Below are positions 8,108 to 16,274 of a stretch of 46,643 nt of DNA, in pieces. Below the pieces are notes generated by a model, which had not been told where the DNA came from, ran no database searches, and was given only the letters and a program-made list of their open reading frames with translations. Position numbers and translations under genes: made by a program. Source of the stretch: Treponema sp. UBA4377 (GTDB lineage: Bacteria; Spirochaetota; Spirochaetia; Treponematales; Treponemataceae); the NCBI GenBank assembly GCA_002391235.1, contig DGRX01000013.1, positions 145,825 through 192,467 of the forward strand, in the 5' to 3' direction. The first letter of the stretch is position 1. Each line of letters begins with the position of its first letter.

Positions 8108-9145
8108 TTAGTTAAACCTAATCTGCTGCCACAATTCGTGGTACTTGTCCAAGCCGTCGCCCAAGTCAGCCTTGAGAGTGCAGTTGAGCGCCTGGTCGGG
8201 GTCGTACATCGGCTTTGTCGTAACGTACTGGAGCGCGGTGGGGTTCACTACGCAAGGATAGCGGAACTCGTCGATGAAGAGCGCGTAGTTTTCCGGCTCG
8301 TGGATGAAGTTGATGAAGTTGTTGGCCAATTCCGCGTGCGGAGCGTCCTTAAGGATTACCATGCAGTCAAGAGTGGCCGGACCTCCGACTTCAGGAATGA
8401 AGAAGTCTATGATTTCGTCCCAGCGGCTTTCGTCAACTTCGCCGTAAACGATTTCGGGGTAGCCCTGGCAAAGCCACAAGTCTCCAGCGGCGAACGACTT
8501 TCCGAATGCCTCGGCGTCAAACTTGGCCAAGTTGGGCTTCCACTTTCCGTTGACCAAATCAAACGCTTCTTTCAATTCGTTGTCGTCAAGGCTGTTCATG
8601 TCGTGGCCAAGGCTGAGCAAGGCGCTTCCGAAAACCTCGCGCGCGTCGTCCATCATAGTGGCGTGTCCTGCAAAGCGGGGGTCGGACAAAATGCTGTAGT
8701 CGCGGGCGTAGCCGGACGGAACCTTTGTCTTGTTCACCATGATTCCCGTGGCGCTTAAGGCGTAGGGGACGCACCATTCCATGTGGCTGTCAAAATCAAG
8801 CATCTTTAGCACGCCGGGATTGATTTTGTCGGCGTTCTTAAGCTTTGAGCGGTCAATCTTTTGAAGCATTCCTTGCTTTATCATGATTGAAACGAAGTCG
8901 TTTGACGGAATGACAACATCGTAGCCTTTCGCTCCGGCGCGAAGCTTTGAATACATTTCTTCGCAAGTGGAATAGCTGTCAAGCTTTACTTTGCAATTGA
9001 ACTGCTCTTCAAATTTCTCGACGACTTTTTCCGGCGTGTAGTATGTCCAGTTGTAAAGGTAAAGGGTCTCCACGTCTTTTTTCGCGCAAGACGCGAGCGA
9101 AAGCGCGGCGATAACCGCTCCCAACAATACAGATGCTTTTTTCAT
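8108..9145 (-). CDS. potD: Spermidine/putrescine ABC transporter substrate-binding lipoprotein, second paralogue (PotD-like)
   Basis: A 345-residue periplasmic binding protein. The signal sequence has a lipobox-like ALSLASC with Cys at about 19, so it is probably a lipoprotein. YLYNWTYYTPEKVVEKFEEQ, GAKGYDVVIPSNDFVSIMI and LWLCQGYPEIVYGEVDESRW are typical of PotD. It is closely related along its whole length to the preceding potD gene, so this is a tandem duplication. A strong SD (AAGGAG) lies before the ATG. The 153-nt gap to the upstream gene holds a family 2 repeat, a GC hairpin at 9188-9206 and a TATAAT at 9177-9182 on this strand, so it can be expressed separately from potABC. The duplicate may differ in ligand (putrescine versus spermidine); this is not decided by what I can see. 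Confidence 0.93.
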   Translation of the reverse strand: MKKASVLLGAVIAALSLASCAKKDVETLYLYNWTYYTPEKVVEKFEEQFNCKVKLDSYSTCEEMYSKLRAGAKGYDVVIPSNDFVSIMIKQGMLQKIDRSKLKNADKINPGVLKMLDFDSHMEWCVPYALSATGIMVNKTKVPSGYARDYSILSDPRFAGHATMMDDAREVFGSALLSLGHDMNSLDDNELKEAFDLVNGKWKPNLAKFDAEAFGKSFAAGDLWLCQGYPEIVYGEVDESRWDEIIDFFIPEVGGPATLDCMVILKDAPHAELANNFINFIHEPENYALFIDEFRYPCVVNPTALQYVTTKPMYDPDQALNCTLKADLGDGLDKYHELWQQIRFN

Positions 9146-9224
9146 GGCGAATCTCCTTAAAAATTATCTAACCTCAATTATATTTTGGCGGCCCCAAACA
9201 GGCCGCGACAGTTTTATGATACAG

Positions 9225-9298
9225 GCCCGCAAGCGAAGCGTCGCGGAAATTCGCTCGAACCAACGCTTGCGGTCTTGCGTTCGCAATTTACGAGCGGC
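9225..9298 (-). repeat. Structured intergenic repeat, family 2, copy B
   Basis: On the minus strand it begins right after the potD1 stop codon. CCGCTCG / CGAGCG closes hairpin 1, with AATT, then CGCAAGACC, then GGTTCGAG. The following hairpin is CCGCGACGCTTCGCTTGCGG. The fixed GCAAGACC block and flanking stems match copies A and C. It sits in the 3' region of potD1 and may stabilise or end the upstream transcript. Confidence 0.55.
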
Positions 9299-10360
9299 TT
9301 AGTCTGTAAAGCGGATGCGCTGCCAGCGCTCGTTGTACTTGTCCAAGCCTTCGCCCAAGTCAATCTTAAGCTCGCAGTTGTTCATTTGGCTGGCCTCGTA
9401 CATAGGCTTTCTTGTCATGTACTGGGCGGCCTTTAAGTTTACAAAGCAGGGGAAGCTGAAGGCGTCCAAGAACTTGGCGTAAACTTCCGGCCTGTGGATG
9501 TAGTTGATGAACTCGTTGGCCAAGTCGACGTGCTTCGCGTCCTTAAGAATGCACATGCTGTCAAGGTAGGCCGCTCCGCCTTCCTTGGGAATGAAAAAGT
9601 CGATTGTCTCGTCCCATTTTTCTTCGGGAACTTCGCCGTAGATTACCTCGGCGTAGCCGTGGCAAAGCCAAAAGTCTCCTGAGGCGAAGGACTTTCCAAA
9701 GCTCTCCGCGTCAAACTTGACGATGTTGGGCTTCCATTCCTTTTCGACCAATCTTTCGGCGGCGTCAAGTTCGGCGTCGTCAAGCGTGTTCACGCTGTGG
9801 CCCAGGTGAACCAAGGCGTCTCCCATGACTTCGCGCATGTCGTCCATCATTGTGGCATGTCCTGCAAAGCGCTTGTCGGCGAATACGCTCCAATCGCGCG
9901 CGTAGCCGGCGGGAACCTTTGTCTTGTTGACCGAAATGCCGGCCGCTCCAAAATAGTAGGGCACGGCGTATTTCATTGTCGGGTCGTAGGTCGCTTTTTC
10001 CAAGGCCAGCGGGTTGATGTTGTCCTTGTTTGTCATCTTTGACTGGTCCAAGGGACGCAGCATTCCCTGGTTGATCATGATCGAAACGTAGTCCTGCGAG
10101 GGAACTACGATGTCGTAGCCTTTGGCTCCGGCTTTGAGCTTTGAGTACATTTCCTCGTTTGAAGCGTAGGAGTCAACCTTGACGACGCAGTTGAACTCTT
10201 TTTCAAAGTCTCTCAAAACTTCGTCAGGAGTGTAGTAGGTCCAGTTGTAAAGGAAGAGAGTCCTGTCGTCCTTTTTTGAGCAGGAAGAGAAAAATGGCAA
10301 CGACAAAAACGAGGCCGCGGCCAACACAATGGCGGAGATTCTAACAGCGGTTTTTTTCAT
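9299..10360 (-). CDS. potD: Spermidine/putrescine ABC transporter substrate-binding lipoprotein (PotD)
   Basis: A 353-residue polyamine-binding protein that captures spermidine or putrescine outside the inner membrane and delivers it to PotBC. The signal sequence ends in a lipobox-like LPFFSSCSKKD. Family blocks are FLYNWTYYTPDEVLRDFEKE, GAKGYDIVVPSQDYVSIMI and AVPYYFGAAGISVNKTKV; aromatic residues of NWTYY and the Asp/Glu-rich C-terminal lobe fit polyamine binding. It follows potC by 21 nt with an AAGGA SD, so it belongs to the potABCD operon. The protein ends in RIRFTD and a structured repeat begins immediately after the stop. Confidence 0.95.
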   Translation of the reverse strand: MKKTAVRISAIVLAAASFLSLPFFSSCSKKDDRTLFLYNWTYYTPDEVLRDFEKEFNCVVKVDSYASNEEMYSKLKAGAKGYDIVVPSQDYVSIMINQGMLRPLDQSKMTNKDNINPLALEKATYDPTMKYAVPYYFGAAGISVNKTKVPAGYARDWSVFADKRFAGHATMMDDMREVMGDALVHLGHSVNTLDDAELDAAERLVEKEWKPNIVKFDAESFGKSFASGDFWLCHGYAEVIYGEVPEEKWDETIDFFIPKEGGAAYLDSMCILKDAKHVDLANEFINYIHRPEVYAKFLDAFSFPCFVNLKAAQYMTRKPMYEASQMNNCELKIDLGEGLDKYNERWQRIRFTD

Positions 10361-10381
10361 AAAAAAATCCTTATAAAAAGT

Positions 10382-11254
10382 TTAGCGTGAAGAGGCGAAG
10401 CTCTTGACGCTTTTTCTGAGAATTATTGTAACGAAACAAATCGCGACAATCAAAACAAATGAGAGAGCGTTGATCACCGGGCTTACGCCAAAGCGGATCA
10501 TCGAGTAGACGTGAAGCGGAAGCGTCGTGCTTCCCGGTCCTGAAACTAAGAATGTGATTACGTAGTCTTCCAAGGACATCGTCACGCTCATCATAAAGCC
10601 GGAGACGATTCCGGGCATAATCGCCGGAAGAATCACCTTGAACAAGGTCTGGACTTCGTTGGCGCCCAAATCGTGGCTGGCTTCTATAATTGAATAGTCA
10701 AACTCGTCTATGCGCGCGCTTACCATAAGGTAGACAAAGGGCATGCAGAAAGTCGTGTGCGCGATGAAAATCGTCATAAGGCCCAGCGACAATTTGATTC
10801 CGCTAAAGAAAATCAAGAGCGAAACGCCCATGATTACTTCGGGCAAAACCATCGGCAAAAAGCTTGTCGTCTGGATGTAGCTTTTTCCGCGGAACTTGTA
10901 CCAAGTGATTCCAATCGCGGCGAGCGTTCCCAAAACAGTGGCCACGAGCGAAGAAACAATCGCGACAAAGACGCTGTTCCAAAGCGAGGCCCACAAATCG
11001 CTGGAGCCGAATATCAGCTTTTCGTACCAGACAAGCGAAAACTTTGTCCACGTCGTGTCCTTGGCTTCGTTGAAAGAATAGAAGACAATTACAAAAAGCG
11101 GCAAGAACAAAAAGACCAAGGTGAGCGCGAGCGTCGCGTTTGAAAAGCCGAACGAGACGGCTCTCTTTTTCCAAGAGCGCTTGGCGTGGCGCGTGGGCTC
11201 GGCCGGGCGCGCGGGCCGGCTGACCAATTTGCTAAAGAAAGGAAGCTTGTTCAT
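10382..11254 (-). CDS. potC: Spermidine/putrescine ABC transporter permease PotC
   Basis: A 290-residue inner-membrane permease with about six membrane segments. After a basic N-terminus it shows ALTLVFLFLPLFVIVFYSFN, and the ABC-interaction EAA loop reads EASHDLGANEVQTLFKVILP. Together with PotB it forms the channel. I start it at the ATG at 11254, which overlaps the potB stop by 4 nt (ATGA) and has GGGAGG upstream; a longer in-frame reading into potB is not credible. The operon order potA-potB-potC-potD matches the T. pallidum arrangement as I know it. Confidence 0.95.
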   Translation of the reverse strand: MNKLPFFSKLVSRPARPAEPTRHAKRSWKKRAVSFGFSNATLALTLVFLFLPLFVIVFYSFNEAKDTTWTKFSLVWYEKLIFGSSDLWASLWNSVFVAIVSSLVATVLGTLAAIGITWYKFRGKSYIQTTSFLPMVLPEVIMGVSLLIFFSGIKLSLGLMTIFIAHTTFCMPFVYLMVSARIDEFDYSIIEASHDLGANEVQTLFKVILPAIMPGIVSGFMMSVTMSLEDYVITFLVSGPGSTTLPLHVYSMIRFGVSPVINALSFVLIVAICFVTIILRKSVKSFASSR

Positions 11255-12189
11255 TTTGCGCCTCCCAAGCTTTTGGCGATTATCGGGCCGTTCATGTTGG
11301 CGGCCAAGTCTTCCTTGTTGGAGGATTTCTTGAGCGCCGCCTCTTTTTTGCTGGCTGTGAGCATCCACAAAATCGAGGCCATCGAAACGATTGTGATTAC
11401 AAGGCTAAAGGCCGAGGCCAAGGGCCAGTTGCGCGCCTTTTGCACTTGGTCGACGATGATGTTTCCGAGCATGTAGCTGTCCTTTCCGCCCACCATTTGA
11501 GGAACGGTGTACTGGCCGAAAATCGGAATGAAAGTGAAAATCAAGGCGCTCAAGATTCCGCTCTTGATTCCCGGTATCAAAACCTTTGTCATCGACTGGC
11601 TCTTTGTCGCTCCCAAGTCGCGCGCCGCCTCAAGCAAGCTAAAGTCAAAGCGGTCAACGCTGGTGAAGATGGGAAGAATCGCGTAGGGAAGGTACATGTA
11701 GACGCTTACCAATACGATCGCTCCCTTTGTGAACATGAACTTTCGCGGCGCGAAGTGAAGCATGCGCAAAAAGGAGTTGAGCAAGCCGTTGTCGCCCAAA
11801 ATCGTCATCCATGCGAATATGCGGATGAGTGAATTTGTAAGGAAGGGAATGATTACCAAAATCAAAAAGAGCGTTTGATGCTTGCTTCTCGCTATGGCGT
11901 ATCCGCAGGGAAGGGCGATGGCGATGCACAAAAAGCTTGAGAAAACCGAGATGAAAAGAGTGCGCGCGAAAATTTTTCCGTAGGCCGGATCCAGCATTTG
12001 CTGGTATGCCTTGAGAGTGAATTCCGCGGTTACGCCGCCGTAAACGTCGCGCTTCATGAATGAGTAGCAGACGATGATGACGATCGGCGCGATGAAAAAG
12101 ATTGTGAACCACAAGCCCATCGGCCAAGCGTAAAATGGGCCGGGGTTGGCCTTTTTAAAGGCCTTTGTTTCGCTAGTGTTTTCTGCCAT
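11251..12189 (-). CDS. potB: Spermidine/putrescine ABC transporter permease PotB
   Basis: A 312-residue inner-membrane permease. Membrane segments start at LWFTIFFIAPIVIIVCYSF, and the EAA loop is EAARDLGATKSQSMTKVLIP. It pairs with PotC, powered by PotA. The ATG at 12189 was chosen because an AGGA lies 7 nt upstream and only 7 nt separate it from the potA stop. An alternative start at 12219 would overlap potA by 23 nt and adds a non-conserved MLKTLKSRTA. The stop overlaps the potC start. Confidence 0.95.
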   Translation of the reverse strand: MAENTSETKAFKKANPGPFYAWPMGLWFTIFFIAPIVIIVCYSFMKRDVYGGVTAEFTLKAYQQMLDPAYGKIFARTLFISVFSSFLCIAIALPCGYAIARSKHQTLFLILVIIPFLTNSLIRIFAWMTILGDNGLLNSFLRMLHFAPRKFMFTKGAIVLVSVYMYLPYAILPIFTSVDRFDFSLLEAARDLGATKSQSMTKVLIPGIKSGILSALIFTFIPIFGQYTVPQMVGGKDSYMLGNIIVDQVQKARNWPLASAFSLVITIVSMASILWMLTASKKEAALKKSSNKEDLAANMNGPIIAKSLGGAK

Positions 12190-12196
12190 CGCCGTC

Positions 12197-13393
12197 CTAC
12201 TTTTCAATGTCTTCAACAAGATAAGCGTCCTCGGCTGACCAAGAGACGTAAACCTGGTCCTTCCATTGAATGGCAGGTCCGTTTTCCATGTAGTTTGTGT
12301 GCTGCTTGAAAATTTTGACGAGCGCGCCGTTCTCCAAGCGGACGTAGAACTTTGACTGGAAGCCGGAATAAATCGGCTCCTCGACGACGCCTTTGTAAAC
12401 GTTGATGTCGGTTCGGCCGCCGGTGTCGGGCTCTTGCTTTGTGATGCGCACTTTTTCGGGGCGAATCGTGAAGGCGACCTTTTGTCCGGGCTCGGTGTGT
12501 TCGTAGTCGGTGACCATCATGTATTTGTCCAGGTTCTGCTGTTCCGCCGTGTCGGTGGAGAGCGAGGCTTGCTTTCCCAAAGCGGGAACCTTGCAAGTGA
12601 CCATCCAGTCGTCCTGGCCGTTGGGGTCCTTGTGCTCCACGCATTCCACGACTTCCGCCTCAAAGAGGTTTGTGTCGCCGATGAACTGCGCGACAAACTG
12701 CGTCGCCGGGCTTTCGTAAATTTCAAAGGGCGTTCCAACCTGCAAGACGTGGCCGGAATTCATTACCGCGATTCTGTCGCTGACAGAAAGCGCTTCGCTC
12801 TGGTCATGGGTTACGTAAATGAAAGTGATTCCGATTTTGTCGTGAATCGCGTCCAAGTCCAAAAGAAGGTTCGCGCGAAGCTTTGCGTCAAGCGCGCTAA
12901 GGGGTTCGTCAAGCAAAAGCACTTTTGGCTCGTTTATCAAGGCGCGGGCGATGGCGACGCGCTGCTTTTGGCCGCCCGAAAGTTGGTTTGGCTTTTTTTG
13001 CATGTGGGCCTCAAGCTGAACCAAGCGCAAGTACTGCTTTACTTTTTGGTCGATTTCTTCTTTTGCGACCTTTTTAAGGCGCAAGGGGAAGGCTACGTTT
13101 TCATAGACCGTAAGGTGCGGAAAGAGCGCGTAGTTTTGAAACACAGTGTTCGACTGGCGCTTGTTGGCGGCCAACGGAATGACGTTTTTGTCGTCGAACA
13201 GAACAACTCCTTCGTCAGGAAATTCAAAGCCTGCTATGATGCGCAAGAGCGTCGTCTTTCCGCATCCCGAAGGGCCCAAAAGCGAGAAAAACTCGCCGGG
13301 CTTAATCGTAAAGTTGATGTCGTCAAGCGCGACAAAATCGCCGAAACGCTTGCTGACATGGTCGATGGTAACTTGACTGCCTTTCAAATCCAC
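12197..13393 (-). CDS. potA: Spermidine/putrescine ABC transporter ATP-binding protein PotA
   Basis: A 398-residue ATPase of the polyamine importer. Walker A is GPSGCGKTTLLR, the signature is LSGGQKQRVAIARAL, and Walker B is LLLDEPLSALD with the H-loop in YVTHDQSEA. A C-terminal TOBE-like regulatory domain starts near residue 240; it is longer than in E. coli PotA, with an inserted segment around residues 250-300. The start is a GTG at 13393 with AGAGG 4 nt upstream; no in-frame ATG is available nearby. It is the first gene of the operon, with a promoter and inverted repeats just upstream. Confidence 0.95.
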   Translation of the reverse strand: MDLKGSQVTIDHVSKRFGDFVALDDINFTIKPGEFFSLLGPSGCGKTTLLRIIAGFEFPDEGVVLFDDKNVIPLAANKRQSNTVFQNYALFPHLTVYENVAFPLRLKKVAKEEIDQKVKQYLRLVQLEAHMQKKPNQLSGGQKQRVAIARALINEPKVLLLDEPLSALDAKLRANLLLDLDAIHDKIGITFIYVTHDQSEALSVSDRIAVMNSGHVLQVGTPFEIYESPATQFVAQFIGDTNLFEAEVVECVEHKDPNGQDDWMVTCKVPALGKQASLSTDTAEQQNLDKYMMVTDYEHTEPGQKVAFTIRPEKVRITKQEPDTGGRTDINVYKGVVEEPIYSGFQSKFYVRLENGALVKIFKQHTNYMENGPAIQWKDQVYVSWSAEDAYLVEDIEK

Positions 13394-13417
13394 GAGCCTC
13401 TGTAATGTTTAATATGC

Positions 13418-13461
13418 GCCGCCATAGTCAGGCGGCCTTACGCCTATAAAACGCATAAGGC
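13418..13461 (-). promoter_or_regulatory. Two adjacent inverted repeats in the pot operon leader (operator candidate)
   Basis: GCCTTA / TAAGGC arms (13435-13461) span the predicted transcription start near 13457. GCCGCC / GGCGGC arms with a 7-nt loop (13418-13436) lie in the roughly 65-nt leader before the potA GTG. The first is placed like a repressor operator; the second like an RNA hairpin. No regulator is identified. Confidence 0.45.
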
Positions 13462-13463
13462 AT

Positions 13464-13492
13464 AGAATGATGTTATTGAGCCTCTTTGTCAA
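13464..13492 (-). promoter_or_regulatory. Sigma70 promoter of the pot operon
   Basis: On the minus strand TTGACA (13487-13492), a 17-nt spacer, then CATTCT (13464-13469). The transcription start should fall about 65 nt before the potA GTG, so this operon has a leader, unlike many other genes here. Confidence 0.65.
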
Positions 13493-13513
13493 TAGGAATT
13501 TTGAAAAAAAAGG

Positions 13514-13837
13514 CTAAAAAATGCGGCTCAAAAGCATGAACAAAATGGTTCCGCCAAAGATGCTTACCATCGAATTGCGCTTCCACAAGTGAAGGCCGAC
13601 TGTGGCGGCGATCGCGATGAATTGCGGGGCTCCCCAGGGCTTTGCGGCGTAGTTTACGTCCTTTAGGCAGTAGACAATCAGCGTGGCGATTATCAGGGGC
13701 GGGAGGCATTTTTCGACAAACTTTAGGCCGGCCGGCGGCTCCCGCTTGGAAAAAATAAAGAAGGGGGCGCCCCGGTAGAAGAACAAGAGCGCGGTTGTGA
13801 GGACGATTGTAAGGGCTACGACAAGATTGTAGTTCAT
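13514..13837 (-). CDS. azlD: Branched-chain amino acid exporter small subunit (AzlD family)
   Basis: A 107-residue membrane protein with about four hydrophobic segments, beginning MNYNLVVALTIVLTTALLFF. It contains CLPPLIIATLIVYCLKDV, a typical AzlD block. It works with AzlC in branched-chain amino acid (or azaleucine) export. The ATG overlaps the azlC stop by 4 nt (ATGA), which implies translational coupling and fixes the start. It is the last gene of the galT-azlC-azlD unit. Confidence 0.88.
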   Translation of the reverse strand: MNYNLVVALTIVLTTALLFFYRGAPFFIFSKREPPAGLKFVEKCLPPLIIATLIVYCLKDVNYAAKPWGAPQFIAIAATVGLHLWKRNSMVSIFGGTILFMLLSRIF

Positions 13838-14616
13838 TTTTCGCCCCCTTGGCCCAAGGCGTTTTGGGGCTTTCCGCCGTTTTCCGCCGGAGCCGCCGCT
13901 TGGGAGCCGCCCGGCGCGGTTTTGGGCTTGGAAAGATTTTTGGCCAAGGCCAGCGCGGTGATTCCGACCGAAAGAGAAAGCAAGAGCATGTTCCCTTGCG
14001 GAAGGATTCCGACGCGCTCCAAGACGGCCGAGGCCACGGACGAGGCGATTCCGATCGCGGGCGGCAAAAAGTCCTTGCTGGCCAGTATTTGTTCCGTCAA
14101 GATTACGCAAAAGAGCGCGGTAAGGGCAAAGTCAACGCCCTCAAAAGAAAAGTTTATCAGGCTTCCGGCGACACCGCCGATTATCGCTCCCAAAGTCCAG
14201 TAAAAAAGGTCCATCGCGGCGATCGCGGAAAAAAAAGGCCCTGGCTTTTGGCCGGCCGGAGCGTCTACCGAGCAAAGGACCGCGTAGGTTTCGTCGGTCA
14301 AGGCGTAAATCAAAAAGGCCTTCCATTTTCCGACGCCCTTGAATTTTGTCAAAAGCGACAGTCCGTAAAAAACGTGGCGGATTCCGACCAAGACTTGGAC
14401 CAGCATTATTTGCGCCAAGCCCGTGCCGGCCGCGAACATTCCGATGGCGATGTACTGGCCCGTTCCCGTGTACATCGTGACGCTCATAAGAGGGGCCAGC
14501 CACCAGGGGTAGCCCGCTCGCGCGACCATAAGTCCAAAGGGAATTCCGATGGAAACATAGCCAAAGAAAATGGGGGAGGTGATTCTTAATATTTTAGCGA
14601 AGTCTGACTTTTCCAT
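13834..14616 (-). CDS. azlC: Branched-chain amino acid exporter large subunit (AzlC family)
   Basis: A 260-residue inner-membrane protein. The N-terminal block PIFFGYVSIGIPFGLMVARA, then YTGTGQYIAIGMFAAG, and the conserved GIRHVFYGLSLL and YALTDETYAV are hallmarks of AzlC. A hydrophilic tail (about residues 230-260, Pro/Ala/Gly/Lys-rich) is longer than usual. It starts 12 nt after the galT stop and overlaps azlD by 4 nt. The combination with galT is unusual and does not suggest a common pathway. Confidence 0.92.
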   Translation of the reverse strand: MEKSDFAKILRITSPIFFGYVSIGIPFGLMVARAGYPWWLAPLMSVTMYTGTGQYIAIGMFAAGTGLAQIMLVQVLVGIRHVFYGLSLLTKFKGVGKWKAFLIYALTDETYAVLCSVDAPAGQKPGPFFSAIAAMDLFYWTLGAIIGGVAGSLINFSFEGVDFALTALFCVILTEQILASKDFLPPAIGIASSVASAVLERVGILPQGNMLLLSLSVGITALALAKNLSKPKTAPGGSQAAAPAENGGKPQNALGQGGEK

Positions 14617-14628
14617 TTTACGCGCTTC

Positions 14629-16176
14629 TTACTTTTTGTTCACGGCTTGGACAAAGCGCAAGAAGGCTTCCTTTCCGGCCTTGTCGCGCTTGTAGACTCC
14701 CGCGTGCTCCAAGACTTTGGAAAATACGATTCCGATTTCCTTGCGAAGAATTTTGTCGGCGTTGTCCTTTGTGAACTTGTACTTGCGCTTTAGCTCGTCG
14801 GCCCATTCGGCGTGCTTGGCCAAAAGCTCGTCGCCCGAGATGTCCGTTCCTGCAACAAGCGCGTCAGAAAGCGCGGCCATTTCTGTTTTTAGGCGCGACG
14901 GCAAGACCGCCAAGCCCATGACTTCTATAAGGCCGATGTTTTCCTTTTTTATGTGGTGAAGCTCGGCGTGCGGATGGTAGACTCCAAGCGGGTGCTCGGC
15001 TGTCGTTATGTTGTTGCGCAAAACCAAGTCAAGCTCGTAAAGCCCGCCGCGCCGTCGCGCGATGGGCGTAATTGTGTTGTGCGGCGTTCCGTCGGTCTTG
15101 GCCAGTACAAAGGCCGCCTTGTCGGAGTAGCCCCTCCAAGCTTTGAGAATCTTTTCGGCCAAGCCGGCGAGCGGCTCTTTTTTTTCAGAGTCCAAGCGGA
15201 TCACGCTCATCGGCCACTTTACGATTCCGCCTTTGACGGAAGGAAAGCCCGTGAATTTAATCGGCGTTTCAACAGGAGCCTTTGCCATCGCGAACTCGTA
15301 GGCGCCGCCCTGGAAGTGGTCGTGGGTCAATATCGAGCCGCCTACAATCGGAAGGTCGGCGTTGCTTCCCAAAGTGTAGTGGGGGAACTGCGTCACAAAG
15401 TCCAAGAGGCGCTCGAATGTCGAGCGGCAAATTTTCATCGGAACGTGCTTTTTGTTGAAGACTATGCAGTGCTCGTTGTAGTAAACGTAGGGAGAATACT
15501 GGAAGCCCCAAGCCTCGCCGTTTAAGGTTAGCGGAATGATTCTGTGGTTTTGCCGCGCCGGGTGGTTTAGGCGGCCTGCGTAGCCTTCGTTTTGCGGGCA
15601 AAGGAGGCACTTGGGGTAGCCCGACTGCTTGGCCAGCTTCGCCGCCGCGATGGCCTTGGGGTCTTTTTCGGGCTTAGAAAGGTTTATCGTGATGTCAAGC
15701 GCGCCGTAGGGCGTGGCCGCCTTCCACTTTAAGTCCTTGGAAACGCGGTAGCGGCGGATGTAGTCTGTGTCCTGCGAAAATTTATAGAACCAGTCGGTGG
15801 CCTTTTGCGGGGCAAAGTCCGAGCGCAGCGTCTCAAAAATTTCTATGACGTTCGACGGCGGCGGAACCAAGAGGCCCATGATTTTTGTGTCGAACAAATC
15901 GCGCGAGGCCGTTCCTGTGTCGTCGAAAAGATTGTTGGCGGCGGCCCAGTCCAAAAGTTCCTTTAGGATGTTTTCCAAGTCCGAGACGCGGACCGTTGGC
16001 AGCTTTTCGCCGCCTTTTTTGTCTTGCGAGCCGTTTGAGCTTTCCGCGTCCTCAAAGCCGTCCAAGCGGAACAATTCCAAGAGGCGGTTTTGCGTGTATG
16101 TGGCGTCTTCCTTTGCGATGAGGCCCGTCTTGAGGGCGTAGGAAACGAGGCGGTTGATGTTTTGAAAAATTGTCAT
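14629..16176 (-). CDS. galT: UDP-glucose--hexose-1-phosphate uridylyltransferase, class II
   Basis: Converts galactose-1-phosphate and UDP-glucose to UDP-galactose and glucose-1-phosphate in the Leloir pathway. The 515-residue length and the N-terminal INRLVSYALKTGLI place it in the class II (Firmicutes-type) family, which is longer than E. coli GalT. The catalytic His motif is ILTHDHFQGGAYEFAMAKAP; a second block is RRRGGLYELDLVLRN. No galK or galE is in the window. The ATG at 16176 is only 6 nt from a TATAAT (16183-16188), so the transcript should start at or next to the start codon. The promoter is one arm of a perfect inverted repeat shared with the divergent gene at 16275. Confidence 0.93.
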   Translation of the reverse strand: MTIFQNINRLVSYALKTGLIAKEDATYTQNRLLELFRLDGFEDAESSNGSQDKKGGEKLPTVRVSDLENILKELLDWAAANNLFDDTGTASRDLFDTKIMGLLVPPPSNVIEIFETLRSDFAPQKATDWFYKFSQDTDYIRRYRVSKDLKWKAATPYGALDITINLSKPEKDPKAIAAAKLAKQSGYPKCLLCPQNEGYAGRLNHPARQNHRIIPLTLNGEAWGFQYSPYVYYNEHCIVFNKKHVPMKICRSTFERLLDFVTQFPHYTLGSNADLPIVGGSILTHDHFQGGAYEFAMAKAPVETPIKFTGFPSVKGGIVKWPMSVIRLDSEKKEPLAGLAEKILKAWRGYSDKAAFVLAKTDGTPHNTITPIARRRGGLYELDLVLRNNITTAEHPLGVYHPHAELHHIKKENIGLIEVMGLAVLPSRLKTEMAALSDALVAGTDISGDELLAKHAEWADELKRKYKFTKDNADKILRKEIGIVFSKVLEHAGVYKRDKAGKEAFLRFVQAVNKK

Positions 16177-16182
16177 GGCGTT

Positions 16183-16267
16183 ATTATATCGCGCTTCGCG
16201 CGCTTTTGCTAGTGGTAGTATTTACCGCCCGCTTCCGCTAGCAAAAGCGCGCGAAGCGCGATATAAT
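16183..16267. repeat. Perfect 30-bp inverted repeat carrying two divergent promoters
   Basis: The arms at 16183-16212 and 16238-16267 are exact reverse complements, with a 25-nt centre. Each arm ends in TATAAT pointing outwards (16183-16188 for galT, 16262-16267 for the plus-strand gene), preceded by CTAGCAAAAGCGCGCGAA and GCGCG. TAGCAA stands exactly 17 nt before each TATAAT and is the likely -35. The galT-facing version, including GTAAATACTACCACTAGC, recurs almost unchanged before hisC (40875-40918). Confidence 0.8.
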
Positions 16268-16274
16268 GGTCTGC

